A program made the position numbers and the translations under genes. Below are positions 9,001 through 16,505 of a stretch of 17,693 nt of DNA, piece by piece. A model generated the notes under the pieces. The model had not been told where the DNA came from. It saw nothing but the letters and a program-made list of their open reading frames with translations, and did not search any database. Position 1 is the stretch's first letter. The number at the start of each line of letters is the position of its first letter. Source of the DNA: Candidatus Omnitrophota bacterium (GTDB taxonomy: Bacteria; Omnitrophota; Gorgyraeia; Duberdicusellales; Duberdicusellaceae); assembly GCA_015486615.1 (NCBI GenBank), contig WFRI01000050.1, forward strand, positions 1-17,693, given 5' to 3'.

Positions 9001-9975
9001 TTTGCCTTTTAACATATCCGAAAGGCTCTTTAACGGCCTGTTGTTGGCTCCTAAAACAGCCCGGCCGTGCCTGCCGTTTTCAAATAAGGCATCTACGGCC
9101 TCCTGAAGCATTCTTTTTTCATTACGAATAATAATATCCGGTGCCTTTAAACTCATTAATTTCTTTAAACGGTTATTCCGGTTAATTACCCGGCGGTATA
9201 GATCATTTAAATCCGATGAAGCAAACCTTCCTCCTTCTAAAGACACCAGAGGCCTTAAATCCGGCGGAATCACCGGAAGGACATCTAAGACCATCCACTC
9301 CGGTTTATTGCCCGAACGCCTGAAATCTTCTATTATTTTAAGTCTTTTCAATATCCTCTTAGTAGCAGCCAGACTTTTTGAAGTCTGAGACTCTTTTCTC
9401 AGTTCCCGGCATATTTTATCCAAATCCAGTTCCTGCAGCATTTCTTTAACTGCTTCGGCGCCGATTTTAGCAGTAAATCTATCCCCATATTCTTTTCTGG
9501 CTTTTTGATATTCGTCATCGTTTAGAAACTGGCCTTTCTTCAAAGGGGTATTTTTGGGATCAAAAACGATATAATGCTCGTAATAAATTAACTTTTCCAA
9601 GTCTCCTAAATTTATATCCAGCAATGCAGATAATTTAGAAGGGATAACTTTGAAAAACCAGATATGAGTCACCGGACAGGCCAGCTCTATATGCCCCATT
9701 CTTTCCCTTCGGACAGCAGAACGGGTAATCTCCACTCCGCAGCGGTCACACTTCATCCCTTTAAACTTAACACCTTTATATTTCCCGCAATTACACTCCC
9801 AGTCCTTTACCGGGCCAAAAATCCGTTCGCAAAAAAGGCCGTCTTTTTCCGGCTTTAAAGAACGATAATTTAAAGTCTCGGCTTTTTTTACTTCGCCGTA
9901 TGACCAGGAACGTATAACTTTACTGGAGGCTATTTTTAAAGTTATTTTATTGAAAGGGACTAAATCGTCTGTCAT
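5956..9975 (-). CDS. rpoC: DNA-directed RNA polymerase subunit beta'
   Basis: This is the catalytic beta' subunit of RNA polymerase, 1339 aa. Visible landmarks: N-terminal zinc-binding cysteines C61, C63, C76, C79; the Mg-binding NADFDGD loop at residues 449-455 (D451, D453, D455); the second zinc site C779, C853, C860, C863, with the same spacings (74, 7, 3) as the E. coli cysteines 814, 888, 895, 898. The C-terminus AAGREDYLLGLKENVIAGHL is the conserved region bound by omega. I chose ATG at 9975 (MTDDLVPFNK); it is one base past the rpoB stop and has GGAG nine bases upstream. An in-frame ATG at 10005 would add ten residues unlike the family. The length is close to the E. coli protein (1407), without large lineage insertions. 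Its last codons overlap rpsL. Confidence 0.99.
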   Translation of the reverse strand: MTDDLVPFNKITLKIASSKVIRSWSYGEVKKAETLNYRSLKPEKDGLFCERIFGPVKDWECNCGKYKGVKFKGMKCDRCGVEITRSAVRRERMGHIELACPVTHIWFFKVIPSKLSALLDINLGDLEKLIYYEHYIVFDPKNTPLKKGQFLNDDEYQKARKEYGDRFTAKIGAEAVKEMLQELDLDKICRELRKESQTSKSLAATKRILKRLKIIEDFRRSGNKPEWMVLDVLPVIPPDLRPLVSLEGGRFASSDLNDLYRRVINRNNRLKKLMSLKAPDIIIRNEKRMLQEAVDALFENGRHGRAVLGANNRPLKSLSDMLKGKQGRFRQNLLGKRVDYSGRSVIVVGPNLKIYECGIPKYMALELFEPFIIKKLREKGFVHSIKGARRMVERARVEVWDILEEVIKDHPIFLNRAPTLHRLSIQAFFPKLVEGKAIKLHPLVCPPFNADFDGDQMAVHVPLSLESQTEARIMMLSANNIFSPADGRPIVAPTQDIILGLRYLTVEKKGAKGEGIIFSGPDEVFTAYQEGSVDLHALIKVRVKDGQEYKIIDTTVGRVIFNSVLPEGFGYVNEILSKKKVTNVVTSCYKKFGHKKTIELLDELKELGFKYATVGGVSISIADLKIPKEKQDCLQDAYKELAKVEDQYNKGIITERERHNKIVDIWTRTTDRVSDYTFKSLDKFNPIYMMADSGARGSKLQMRQLAGMRGLMAKPSGEIIETPITSNFREGLSVLEYFISTHGARKGLADTALKTADAGYLTRRLVDVAQEVIVVEEDCGTVNGITLSPIVEGDEVVVSLKDRIVGRVALDNVVDVVTDEVVVRSGEEITEEIADKIEKLGIEKIRIRSVLTCESERGVCAKCYGRDLATGKIVEVGQAVGIIAAQSIGEPGTQLTMRTFHIGGTASRVAEKSTIKAKEKGTIKYHNVKVIKKKEGFIVLNRNGMVGIFDDKLKEIQRNPVPQGAVISLEDGAAVKKGEVFVRWDPYSIPILTEVKGKARYEDLIDGITIQEELNLATNKTERVVVEFKGDYHPQIVILSETDDVLGIYPIPTAAHIIVENNSNVEAGDMLAKIPRLIVKTRDITGGLPRVAELFETRKPKNPAIISEIEGFVEFSQGKSGERELIVTSPTGMKKEYVIPAGKHPIVYKGDKVYAGQQLTDGPIVLQDILRVCGDKVLQEYLVNEVQEVYRLQGVKINDKHIELIIREMLKKVRIINPGDTNFLPAQAVDKWDFRKENERVVKKGGRPASATPLLLGITKASLATKSFISAASFQETTRVLTESAAAGREDYLLGLKENVIAGHLIPAGTGFPGHRKIEVVKNADNSAVDTQVEKVKAG
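6015..6021 (-). promoter_or_regulatory. rpsL ribosome binding site inside rpoC
   Basis: The minus strand reads GAGGTGG, with GAGGTG six bases complementary to the anti-Shine-Dalgarno, 6-7 bases before the rpsL ATG at 6008. It lies within rpoC codons and is the main evidence for choosing this start and for the reality of the gene overlap. Confidence 0.85.
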
Positions 9976-9976
9976 G

Positions 9977-12900
9977 TTACTTTTCTCCTTTTTCCACCCG
10001 GACATCTAAACATAATCCCTGGAGTTCCCGCATTAAAACATTGAATGATTCCGGAGTAGAAGGGCTTAATTTATGTTCGCCTTTGACTATTGCTTCGTAT
10101 ATTCTTGTCCTTCCCTGGACATCATCGCTTTTTACAGTCAGCATCTCCTGCAAAGTAAACGCTGCTCCGTATGCTTCCAATGCCCAGACTTCCATTTCTC
10201 CAAATCTCTGGCCGCCAAACTGGGCTTTGCCGCCTAAAGGCTGCTGAGTAATTAAAGAATAAGGCCCTATTGCCCGGGCGTGTATTTTATCCTCAGCCAT
10301 ATGAATCAATTTAAGAACATACATCTGGCCAACAGTTATCTTCTGGTCAAAAGGCATACCGGTAAAACCATCGTAAACTGTAGTTTTTCCGTCTTCAGAC
10401 AGGCCGGCTTTTTTTAAAGACTCCCTAATATCACCCTCTTTAGCGCCGTCAAAAACCGGTGTAACTACTTTTATGCCTAATTTGCCGGCGGCCCAGCCTA
10501 AATGAGTCTCTAAAATCTGACCGACATTCATTCGCGAAGGAACGCCTAAAGGATTCAAAATTATATCTATAGGAGTCCCATCCTCCAAAAACGGCATATC
10601 CTCTTCAGGAACAACCGTGGAAATAACGCCTTTATTTCCGTGCCTGCCGGCAAGTTTATCCCCTGCAGAGATTTTCCGTTTCATCGCCACAAACACAACT
10701 ACACGTTTTAACACTCCGGAAGGAAGTTCATCGCCTTTTTTAATCTTGGCGAGCTCCAACTCCTTTTCCATTAAAAAGTCTTTAATCCTTTCGTCATATA
10801 TGTTAACTATATCTTTAATCTCCTCATTGTCTTCATATTTTGCCTTTTTGGCGTCTTCAAAAGATATCCCTAAGACATCAGATATCTTCTTATATTTTTC
10901 TTCAGTAATTATAGATATTTCTTCGCTGTAATACTTCTCTATTTCCTTCATTCTTTTGATTTCTTTCGCTTTTTCTTTACGGGTCCTGCGGCCGCGGTCC
11001 TTCCTCTGGAAAACTTCAACATTAGTAATCACGCCTTCAACTCCCGGCGGAACTCTTAAAGAACTATCCCGCACATCTGCGGCTTTCTCAGCAAAAATAG
11101 CCCTTAAAAGTCTGTCCTCAGGAGTAAGTTCTTTTTCTGTTTTAGGAGTAACTTTACCCACCAAAATATCATCCGGGCCAACCCTCGCCCCCACTCTGAT
11201 TATACCGCCGGAGTCTAAATCCTTTAATGCCTCTTCACTGACATTAGGTATATCGCGGGTAATCTCTTCGTTGCCCAGCCGGGTTTCTCTCGCTTCTATT
11301 TCAAACCTTACCACATGGACAGAAGTCAGAATATCTTCTTTTACCAGCCGTTCATTAATAATAATGGCATCTTCAAAATTATACCCGCGCCAAGACATAA
11401 ATGCTGCTAAAAGATTACGGCCCAAAGCCAATTCGCCATTTTTTGTCGCAGGGCCGTCAGCAATAACCTGGCCCCTTCTTACTTTATCGCCAACCTTTAC
11501 CAAAGGCCTTTGGTTGACACAAGTATCTGCATTAGACCTTTCAAATTTGCGTAGTTTGTAAATAAGTTTGCCTATCTTAATATGAGATGCATCCACTTCC
11601 TCTACTGTTCCGGCTTCCTGGGCTAATACCATAACCCCGGAATCTACAGCAACTTTCTTTTCTATGCCTGTCCCTACCAAAGGCTCTTCAGGAAAAAGCA
11701 AAGGCACAGCCTGACGCTGCATATTAGAGCCCATAAGCGCCCGATTAGCATCATCGTGCTCCAAAAAAGGAATGAGCGCCGCAGATACCGAAACTATCTG
11801 CTTAGGAGAAACATCCATATATTCTACCTTCTGAAGAGGAAATTGAGGGAATTTGCCTTTATAGCGGGTATAGATAAAATCGTCTTCTATTACTGAATTA
11901 TGAATATTCCCTGTAACCTGGGCAATTACCCGGTTCTCTTCTTCGTCAGCAGTAAGGTATTCTACTTTATTCTGAAGTCTGCCTTTTTCTACTTTCCAAT
12001 AAGGAGTAACTATAAAACCCAAAGGATTGATTACTGCATAAGTGGCTAAAGAAGCAATTAACCCGATATTAGGGCCTTCAGGAGTTTCTATAGGGCATAT
12101 CCTCCCGTAATGCGTAGGATGAACATCTCTGACCTCAAATCCTGCTCTTTCCCGGGAAAGCCCGCCCGGGCCTAAAGCAGAAAGCCTTCTTTTATGGGTT
12201 ATCTCAGCCAAAGGATTGGTCTGGTCCATAAACTGACAAAGCGGCGAACGGGCAAAAAAGTCATGCACTTGAGAAGAAAAAGCCTTGGCATTAATCAAAT
12301 GCTGGATAGAGACTTCCTTCAGATTAGACAAAAAAGCAAATCTCTCCAAAATAGTCCTCTCTACCCTAAGCAGTCCTATTCTAACCTGGTGCTGAACTAA
12401 TTCTCCAACCAGTTTTACCCGGCGGTTGCTTAAATGGTCTATATCATCCAATGAAGCATCGCCGTTTTTAACCCGAACCAAGTACTTTATGATATTTACT
12501 ATAGTATCCTTATCTAAAACCCGTTTATTCAAAGAAGTATCCAGGCCTAATTTTCTATTGATTACATAACGGCCGACTTTAGCCAAATCATACCTCTTAC
12601 TATCTAAAAACATCCTCTTGAAAACCTCCTGAGCGGCTTCTAAAGTAACCGGCTCAGTAGGCCGCATCCTTTTGTAAAAATCCAGAAATGCTTCCTCTGA
12701 ATTTTTGGTAGGCTCTCTTTTTAAAGTATTGACTATCTCCGGATAACGCCGGTCGGAAAACTCAGCAAAAATATCCTCATTGGAAGATAAACCTAACATT
12801 CTCAAAATGCTGGTGGCCAAAAATGTTCTGCGTCTGTCAACTATCGCTAACAAGGTATCATTAATGTCGCATTTAAACTCCAGCCATGAACCTCTATAAG

Positions 12901-13384
12901 GAATAATTCTCGCAAAATACATTTTCTTCCCGGTAGCATGCGTTGCTTCTTCAAAAAACACTCCCGGCGACCTTTGCAGCTGGCTGACAACAACCCGTTC
13001 ATCTCCATTAATAATAAAGGAGGCATTAGGGGTAATAAGCGGAATATCTCCTAAATAAACCTCTTGTTCCCTAACCTCATCAGGGCCAATGAGCCTAAAT
13101 ATTACCCTTAAAGGCAAAGCATAAGTAAAAAAACGGCGTTTACATTCCTCCATAGTATATTTAGGCCGGCCTAAAGAATAAGATACGAATTCCAGTTTCC
13201 ACTGGCCATCTATACTGACTACAGGAAAAATTTCCTTAAACACCTCCTGCAGACCAGCATTCTTTCTTCTTTCAGGAGACACATTAACCTGCAGAAACTC
13301 CTTATAGGAACGCTTCTGGTGCTCTAAAAGATAAGGAATGGGATGTGTTTCCTGAATCCTTCCAAAACTGTACTTTTTTTTCAT
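9977..13384 (-). CDS. rpoB: DNA-directed RNA polymerase subunit beta
   Basis: Beta subunit of RNA polymerase, 1135 aa. The rifampicin-binding cluster is easy to read: QFMDQTNPLAEITHKRRLSA, with Asp387, His397 and Ser402 at the positions of E. coli D516, H526 and S531, so no classical resistance change is present. Other landmarks are RERAGFEVRDVHPTHYGR, the C-terminal GQRFGEMEVWALEAYGAA, and SDDVQGRTRIYEAI just before the end. The protein is shorter than E. coli beta (1342 aa), as in many non-proteobacteria that lack the large sequence insertions. A basic, helix-rich segment (KDRGRRTRKEKAKEIKRM and following) lies before the conserved VVFVAMKRKISAGDK. ATG at 13384 has AGGCGG about five bases upstream; the codon before it is a TTG that could also start. 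rpoC follows after one base. Confidence 0.99.
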   Translation of the reverse strand: MKKKYSFGRIQETHPIPYLLEHQKRSYKEFLQVNVSPERRKNAGLQEVFKEIFPVVSIDGQWKLEFVSYSLGRPKYTMEECKRRFFTYALPLRVIFRLIGPDEVREQEVYLGDIPLITPNASFIINGDERVVVSQLQRSPGVFFEEATHATGKKMYFARIIPYRGSWLEFKCDINDTLLAIVDRRRTFLATSILRMLGLSSNEDIFAEFSDRRYPEIVNTLKREPTKNSEEAFLDFYKRMRPTEPVTLEAAQEVFKRMFLDSKRYDLAKVGRYVINRKLGLDTSLNKRVLDKDTIVNIIKYLVRVKNGDASLDDIDHLSNRRVKLVGELVQHQVRIGLLRVERTILERFAFLSNLKEVSIQHLINAKAFSSQVHDFFARSPLCQFMDQTNPLAEITHKRRLSALGPGGLSRERAGFEVRDVHPTHYGRICPIETPEGPNIGLIASLATYAVINPLGFIVTPYWKVEKGRLQNKVEYLTADEEENRVIAQVTGNIHNSVIEDDFIYTRYKGKFPQFPLQKVEYMDVSPKQIVSVSAALIPFLEHDDANRALMGSNMQRQAVPLLFPEEPLVGTGIEKKVAVDSGVMVLAQEAGTVEEVDASHIKIGKLIYKLRKFERSNADTCVNQRPLVKVGDKVRRGQVIADGPATKNGELALGRNLLAAFMSWRGYNFEDAIIINERLVKEDILTSVHVVRFEIEARETRLGNEEITRDIPNVSEEALKDLDSGGIIRVGARVGPDDILVGKVTPKTEKELTPEDRLLRAIFAEKAADVRDSSLRVPPGVEGVITNVEVFQRKDRGRRTRKEKAKEIKRMKEIEKYYSEEISIITEEKYKKISDVLGISFEDAKKAKYEDNEEIKDIVNIYDERIKDFLMEKELELAKIKKGDELPSGVLKRVVVFVAMKRKISAGDKLAGRHGNKGVISTVVPEEDMPFLEDGTPIDIILNPLGVPSRMNVGQILETHLGWAAGKLGIKVVTPVFDGAKEGDIRESLKKAGLSEDGKTTVYDGFTGMPFDQKITVGQMYVLKLIHMAEDKIHARAIGPYSLITQQPLGGKAQFGGQRFGEMEVWALEAYGAAFTLQEMLTVKSDDVQGRTRIYEAIVKGEHKLSPSTPESFNVLMRELQGLCLDVRVEKGEK

Positions 13385-13424
13385 CAAGCCGCCTAAGTTT
13401 TTAACCCGGGGTTATTAACCTCTA

Positions 13425-13808
13425 TCACTTTATTTCCACTTTAGCACCGACTGCTTCCAGTTTCTTCTTGATTTCTTCAGCCTCTTCTTTGGAAACATTT
13501 TCTTTTACCGGTTTAGGAGCGTTATCCACCAATTCCTTGGCTTCTTTAAGGCCTAATTCCGTAATAACCCTGACCTCTTTAATTACCTGTATTTTATTGC
13601 CGCCTATCTCGGCCAAAACCACATTAAAAGCAGTCTTCTCTTCCGCTTCTTCTGCCTGAGCAGAACCGGCCTGAGGCATAGCGCCTGCGGTAAAGACCGG
13701 AGCCTGAGCCTGAACACCAAATTTCTCTTCTAAAGCCTTGACCAAATCTGAAAGTTCCAACACAGTCATTTCTTCAATAGATTTTAAGATTTCTTCAATT
13801 TTAGCCAT
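13425..13808 (-). CDS. rplL: 50S ribosomal protein L7/L12
   Basis: L7/L12 forms the mobile stalk that recruits translation GTPases such as the EF-Tu and EF-G encoded downstream. The 127-aa protein shows the usual three parts: an N-terminal dimerisation domain (about 1-35, LELSDLVKALEEKFGV), an alanine/glutamate-rich hinge (about 36-58) and the globular C-terminal domain with GGNKIQVIKEVRVITELGLKE-like signature split around GLKEAKELVDNAPKPVKE. The ATG at 13808 has GGAGG upstream in the rplJ end and lies 10 bp after rplJ. About 40 bp separate it from rpoB; I see no clear terminator or attenuator there, so stalk and polymerase genes may be transcribed at one level unless RNA processing differs. 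Confidence 0.98.
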   Translation of the reverse strand: MAKIEEILKSIEEMTVLELSDLVKALEEKFGVQAQAPVFTAGAMPQAGSAQAEEAEEKTAFNVVLAEIGGNKIQVIKEVRVITELGLKEAKELVDNAPKPVKENVSKEEAEEIKKKLEAVGAKVEIK

Positions 13809-13818
13809 AACTACCCTC

Positions 13819-14343
13819 CTACTTTTCTCTTTGTTTCTTTATTTCCTCAATAGCCCAAATAAATTTTAATATTATTTGATTTAGGCCCCGGGCAAAAGAT
13901 ACTATAGGCCCGGCTAAAGCATTAACAACCATACCTCTTAAAACTTCTTTAGAAGGAAGCTTTGAAATTCTGCTTAACCCGCCGGTATCCAAAACCTTAT
14001 TATCTATCACCCCGGCTTTTACTTTCAAGCCCTCTTTCTCTTTTGAAAAATTGAACAGGGCTTTACATAAACTTACCGGATCGCTTCCGGAAAAGGCTAC
14101 TCCTGTCGGCCCCTTAAAAACATCTTCCGGCAGTTCAACTCCGCTGTTTTTAAAAGCCCGCAAAATCAAAGTATTTTTAGAAATCAAGATACTGCCGCCC
14201 GCAGACTTAACCTGACGGCGCAAAGCATTCATATCTTCAGAACTTAAACCTTCAAAACTTACAAAAACTCTGTCCGGAGTCTCCCGGCCTTTCCGGGCAA
14301 TTAAGTCTGTTATTTTATTTCTGTAAATCCGGCCGATTCTCAT
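13819..14343 (-). CDS. rplJ: 50S ribosomal protein L10
   Basis: L10 anchors L7/L12 dimers to 23S rRNA at the stalk base. The protein is 174 aa, typical. Recognisable parts are the N-terminal rRNA-binding domain with LRRQVKSAGGSILISKNTL and FKGPTGVAFSGSDPV, and the C-terminal helix (about 145-174, FARGLNQIILKFIWAIEEIK) that carries the L7/L12 dimers. The N-terminus MRIGRIYRNKITDLIARKG differs from the usual KEEVVEELKE-type opening but the fold motifs are clear. ATG at 14343 has GGAGG ten bases upstream, inside the last rplA codons, and begins two bases after the rplA stop. There is therefore no intergenic room for the L10 leader RNA usually found here. Confidence 0.96.
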   Translation of the reverse strand: MRIGRIYRNKITDLIARKGRETPDRVFVSFEGLSSEDMNALRRQVKSAGGSILISKNTLILRAFKNSGVELPEDVFKGPTGVAFSGSDPVSLCKALFNFSKEKEGLKVKAGVIDNKVLDTGGLSRISKLPSKEVLRGMVVNALAGPIVSFARGLNQIILKFIWAIEEIKKQREK

Positions 14344-14345
14344 TC

Positions 14346-15035
14346 TTATATATCCTCCGTAACTGCTAAACGCAGGCCAATACTCATAGTAGCAGAAACA
14401 GCCGCAGATTTTATATATTTGCCTTTAGCCGCGGCAGGTTTAGCAGCGATTAAGGATTTAATAAAACTTTTGGCATTCTCAACTATCTGTTCTTTAGGAA
14501 ACGATACCTTGCCTATGCCGGCATTGACACAGCCGAACTTGTCCATTTTAAAGTCAATCTTACCTTTTTTAGCATCTTCTACAGCAAAAGCAATATTCTC
14601 TGTAACCGAGCCTGTTTTTGGAGAAGGCATAAGCCCCCGCGGCCCCAATATTCTGCCTAAACGGCTTACATTTCTCATCATAGAAGGGGTAGAAATACAA
14701 TAATCAAAATCCATCCACCCGGAATTTATTTTATCTATCAATTCCCTGCCGCCTGCATAATCAGCACCGGCTTTTTTTGCTTCTTCTTCTTTTTCCGGTT
14801 CACAAAAAACCAAAACTTTTTTGGTTTTGCCTGTGCCGTAAGGAAGCCTGGCACTGCCTCTTATCATCTGGTCGGATTTCTTAACATCAACGCCCATTTT
14901 GAAACTCAACTCTACAGTCTCGTCAAACTTCGCTTTAGGAAGTTTTCTTATAATCTCAACCGCCTCATCCAAAGAATAAACCTTAGACCTGTCTGTCAAT
15001 TTTTCCTGCTCTTTATATCTTTTAGACCTTTTCAT
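14346..15035 (-). CDS. rplA: 50S ribosomal protein L1
   Basis: L1 forms the mobile stalk near the E site and helps release deacylated tRNA; in many bacteria it also represses the rplK-rplA mRNA. The 229-aa length is standard. Motifs include FDETVELSFKMGVDVKKSDQ (about 38-57), RGSARLPYGTGKTKKVLVF, LGPRGLMPSPKTGSVT (the hinge-adjacent family signature) and GKVSFPKEQIVENAKSFI. The start ATG at 15035 overlaps the rplK stop as ATGA (15032-15035), a classic coupled arrangement; there is only a weak ribosome binding site of its own. Confidence 0.98.
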   Translation of the reverse strand: MKRSKRYKEQEKLTDRSKVYSLDEAVEIIRKLPKAKFDETVELSFKMGVDVKKSDQMIRGSARLPYGTGKTKKVLVFCEPEKEEEAKKAGADYAGGRELIDKINSGWMDFDYCISTPSMMRNVSRLGRILGPRGLMPSPKTGSVTENIAFAVEDAKKGKIDFKMDKFGCVNAGIGKVSFPKEQIVENAKSFIKSLIAAKPAAAKGKYIKSAAVSATMSIGLRLAVTEDI

Positions 15036-15460
15036 ACAACTTTAATCCCCATACTTTTAGCGGTGCCCATAATAATTTTTCTGGCAGAATCTAAATCTGA
15101 AGCGTTCAAATCCGGCATTTTCTGTTTGGCTATTTCTTCTATATTATCCATAGAAATTTCTCCGGCGGTTTCTTTCCCCGGAGCGGAAGAGGCTTTGGCT
15201 AAATTCGCCGCTCTTTTTATTAAAACCGAAGCCGGAGGGGTTTTTACAATAAAATCAAAAGACTTGTCCTGATATACACTGATAACTACCGGCAGGATAA
15301 TGCCCTCTTTGTCTTTAGTAGCATCATTAAAAGCCTTGCAGAACTGCATAATATTAACTCCATGCTGGCCTAATGCCGGGCCTACCGGAGGCGCAGGATT
15401 TGCCGAACCTGCAGGAATCTGCAATTTGATCTGCGCTGTTATTGGTTTTTTCTTTGCCAT
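15032..15460 (-). CDS. rplK: 50S ribosomal protein L11
   Basis: L11 forms, with its 23S rRNA segment, the GTPase-associated centre targeted by thiostrepton and sensed by RelA. The protein is 142 aa, normal for the family. The N-terminal domain shows KLQIPAGSANPAPPVGPALG (prolines of the thiostrepton-binding helix) and GVNIMQFCKAFND; the C-terminal rRNA-binding domain ends with the DLNASDLDSARKIIMGTAKS helix. ATG at 15460 lies 18 bp after the nusG stop with a weak AGAG upstream. No separate promoter or L1-binding leader is apparent in that short spacer. Confidence 0.98.
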   Translation of the reverse strand: MAKKKPITAQIKLQIPAGSANPAPPVGPALGQHGVNIMQFCKAFNDATKDKEGIILPVVISVYQDKSFDFIVKTPPASVLIKRAANLAKASSAPGKETAGEISMDNIEEIAKQKMPDLNASDLDSARKIIMGTAKSMGIKVV

Positions 15461-15478
15461 AATTTGTTCTCTATATTT

Positions 15479-16012
15479 CTATATTTTCTCTACCTGCCAA
15501 AACTCCAATTCTACAGGCGTAGAACGGCCAAAGATAGACACTGAAACCCTGAGTTTACCCTTTTCCATATTAACTTCCTCAACCACACCGTTAAAATTAA
15601 CAAAAGGGCCTTCTATAATCTGCACATTTTCATTAATTTCAAAGGTCACCTTAGGAGAAGGCTTATCTTCTGTCTCTTTTGACCTTTCCAATATTTTCTT
15701 TACATCGGATTCCGGTATGGGAGTGGGAGAACGTTTTGTCCCGATAAAAGTGGCAACTCCGGGAGTTTTTTTGACAAAAAGCCACGTTTTATCATCCATA
15801 GCCATATGAATAAGAATATACCCTGGGAAAAACTTCCTTTCCAAAACTCTGCGCTGGCCCTTCCTAACCTCTGTAACCTGCTCTTTAGGTATAACTATTT
15901 CGTCTATAATCTCCTGCATATTATAAGCCTCTATCTTAGCTTCCAAATTAGCTTTTGTTTTTTCTTCCGCGCCAGTAAGAGTATGAACTATATACCATTT
16001 TTTTTCACTCAT
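15479..16012 (-). CDS. nusG: Transcription termination/antitermination protein NusG
   Basis: NusG binds RNA polymerase, speeds elongation, and couples it to Rho or to ribosome-bound S10. The product is 177 aa, like E. coli NusG (181). The N-terminal NGN domain starts KKWYIVHTLTGAEEKTKANL and includes RRVLERKFFPGYILIHMAMD and the TPGVATFIG motif that contacts the beta' clamp helices; the C-terminal KOW domain (about 122-177) contains GPFVNFNGVVEEVNMEKGKL. ATG at 16012 has AAGG in the secE end and lies 6 bp after the secE stop. Its partners beta, beta' and S10 are all encoded downstream in the same gene run. Confidence 0.98.
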   Translation of the reverse strand: MSEKKWYIVHTLTGAEEKTKANLEAKIEAYNMQEIIDEIVIPKEQVTEVRKGQRRVLERKFFPGYILIHMAMDDKTWLFVKKTPGVATFIGTKRSPTPIPESDVKKILERSKETEDKPSPKVTFEINENVQIIEGPFVNFNGVVEEVNMEKGKLRVSVSIFGRSTPVELEFWQVEKI

Positions 16013-16018
16013 AAATTT

Positions 16019-16222
16019 CTACCTTATAAGCATCTGTAAAAGCCAGTTTAGAAAAAAATCGCACACTGCAATAAACGCCGCCAGAAAAAATGTGCTGATA
16101 ATAACTACTATTGTAGCGTCTTTTAATTCCTGAGGCGAAGACCAGGAAACTTTTTTCAATTCAGCCTTAACTTCAGAAAGAAATTTTCCTGCTGTTCTAA
16201 CCGGATTGCCTATCTTTTTCAT
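16019..16222 (-). CDS. secE: Preprotein translocase subunit SecE
   Basis: SecE clamps the SecY channel in the inner membrane. The 67-aa protein has the short single-span form of SecE: an amphipathic cytoplasmic helix (about 11-28) with the conserved VKAELKKVSWSSPQEL motif and one membrane segment at about residues 37-60 (DATIVVIISTFFLAAFIAVC). Proteobacterial SecE has two extra N-terminal spans that are absent here. ATG at 16222 is only 17 bases from the mature 3' end of tRNA-Trp, and no good Shine-Dalgarno is visible; the nearest candidate is a GAG that begins with the tRNA discriminator base. Position before nusG is the standard arrangement. Confidence 0.95.
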   Translation of the reverse strand: MKKIGNPVRTAGKFLSEVKAELKKVSWSSPQELKDATIVVIISTFFLAAFIAVCDFFLNWLLQMLIR

Positions 16223-16239
16223 ATTGCGTATTTTCTACT

Positions 16240-16313
16240 CAGGTGAGGCAGGAGTCGAACCTGCAACCCCTGGTTTTGGAGACCAGTGCTCTGGCCAATT
16301 GAGCTACTCACCT
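16240..16313 (-). tRNA. trnW: tRNA-Trp (anticodon CCA)
   Basis: A 74-nt cloverleaf can be folded: acceptor AGGTGAG/CTCACCT, D stem GCTC/GAGC, anticodon stem CTGGT/ACCAG with loop CTCCAAA giving anticodon CCA, and T stem GCAGG/CCTGC with TTCGACT loop. The discriminator is G, as in other bacterial tRNA-Trp, and CCA is not encoded. It lies 17 bp after rpmG and 17 bp before secE, so it must be cut out of a shared transcript with protein-coding parts on both sides. Confidence 0.97.
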
Positions 16314-16330
16314 TATTATCTACTAAGAAA

Positions 16331-16483
16331 TTAAACTTTTGCCTCTTTATGAACAGTATATCCCCGGCAAAATTTACAAAATTTCTTAATCTCAAACTTT
16401 TCCTGATGCTTGCGCTTATTTTTAGTGGTAAAATAATTTTTTCTGCGGCAGATGCTGCATCTTAAAGCTATTAATTCTCTCAT
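16331..16483 (-). CDS. rpmG: 50S ribosomal protein L33 (zinc-binding form)
   Basis: L33 is a small large-subunit protein near the E site. The 50-aa frame starts MRELIALRCSICRRKNYFT and ends YTVHKEAKV. Cysteines C9, C12, C36 and C39 form two CxxC pairs, so this is the zinc-ribbon (C+) type; genomes often also keep a cysteine-free version for zinc shortage, none of which is seen here. ATG at 16483 has TAAGG 11 bases upstream. Its place ahead of tRNA-Trp, secE and nusG is common in many bacterial phyla. It appears to be the first protein gene of the main transcript after the terminator that follows tRNA-Thr. Confidence 0.97.
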   Translation of the reverse strand: MRELIALRCSICRRKNYFTTKNKRKHQEKFEIKKFCKFCRGYTVHKEAKV

Positions 16484-16505
16484 TTTATTTTTTGCCTTAA
16501 ATAAT

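Noticed and set aside
10956..11561. Long plus-strand open frame (201 codons) opposite rpoB
   Set aside because: It is antisense to well-conserved rpoB codons, rich in Ser/Leu/Thr as expected for a shadow frame, and has no recognisable domain.
12181..12240. Rifampicin-resistance change in rpoB
   Set aside because: The residues matching E. coli D516, H526 and S531 are all the sensitive-type amino acids.
13385..13424. Attenuator or terminator between rplL and rpoB
   Set aside because: The short AACCCGGGGTT near-palindrome has no U-run and is too small to be convincing.
15300..15809. Plus-strand open frame (169 codons) across rplK and nusG
   Set aside because: It crosses two genuine genes on the opposite strand and resembles no family; codon composition mirrors the antisense of ribosomal genes.
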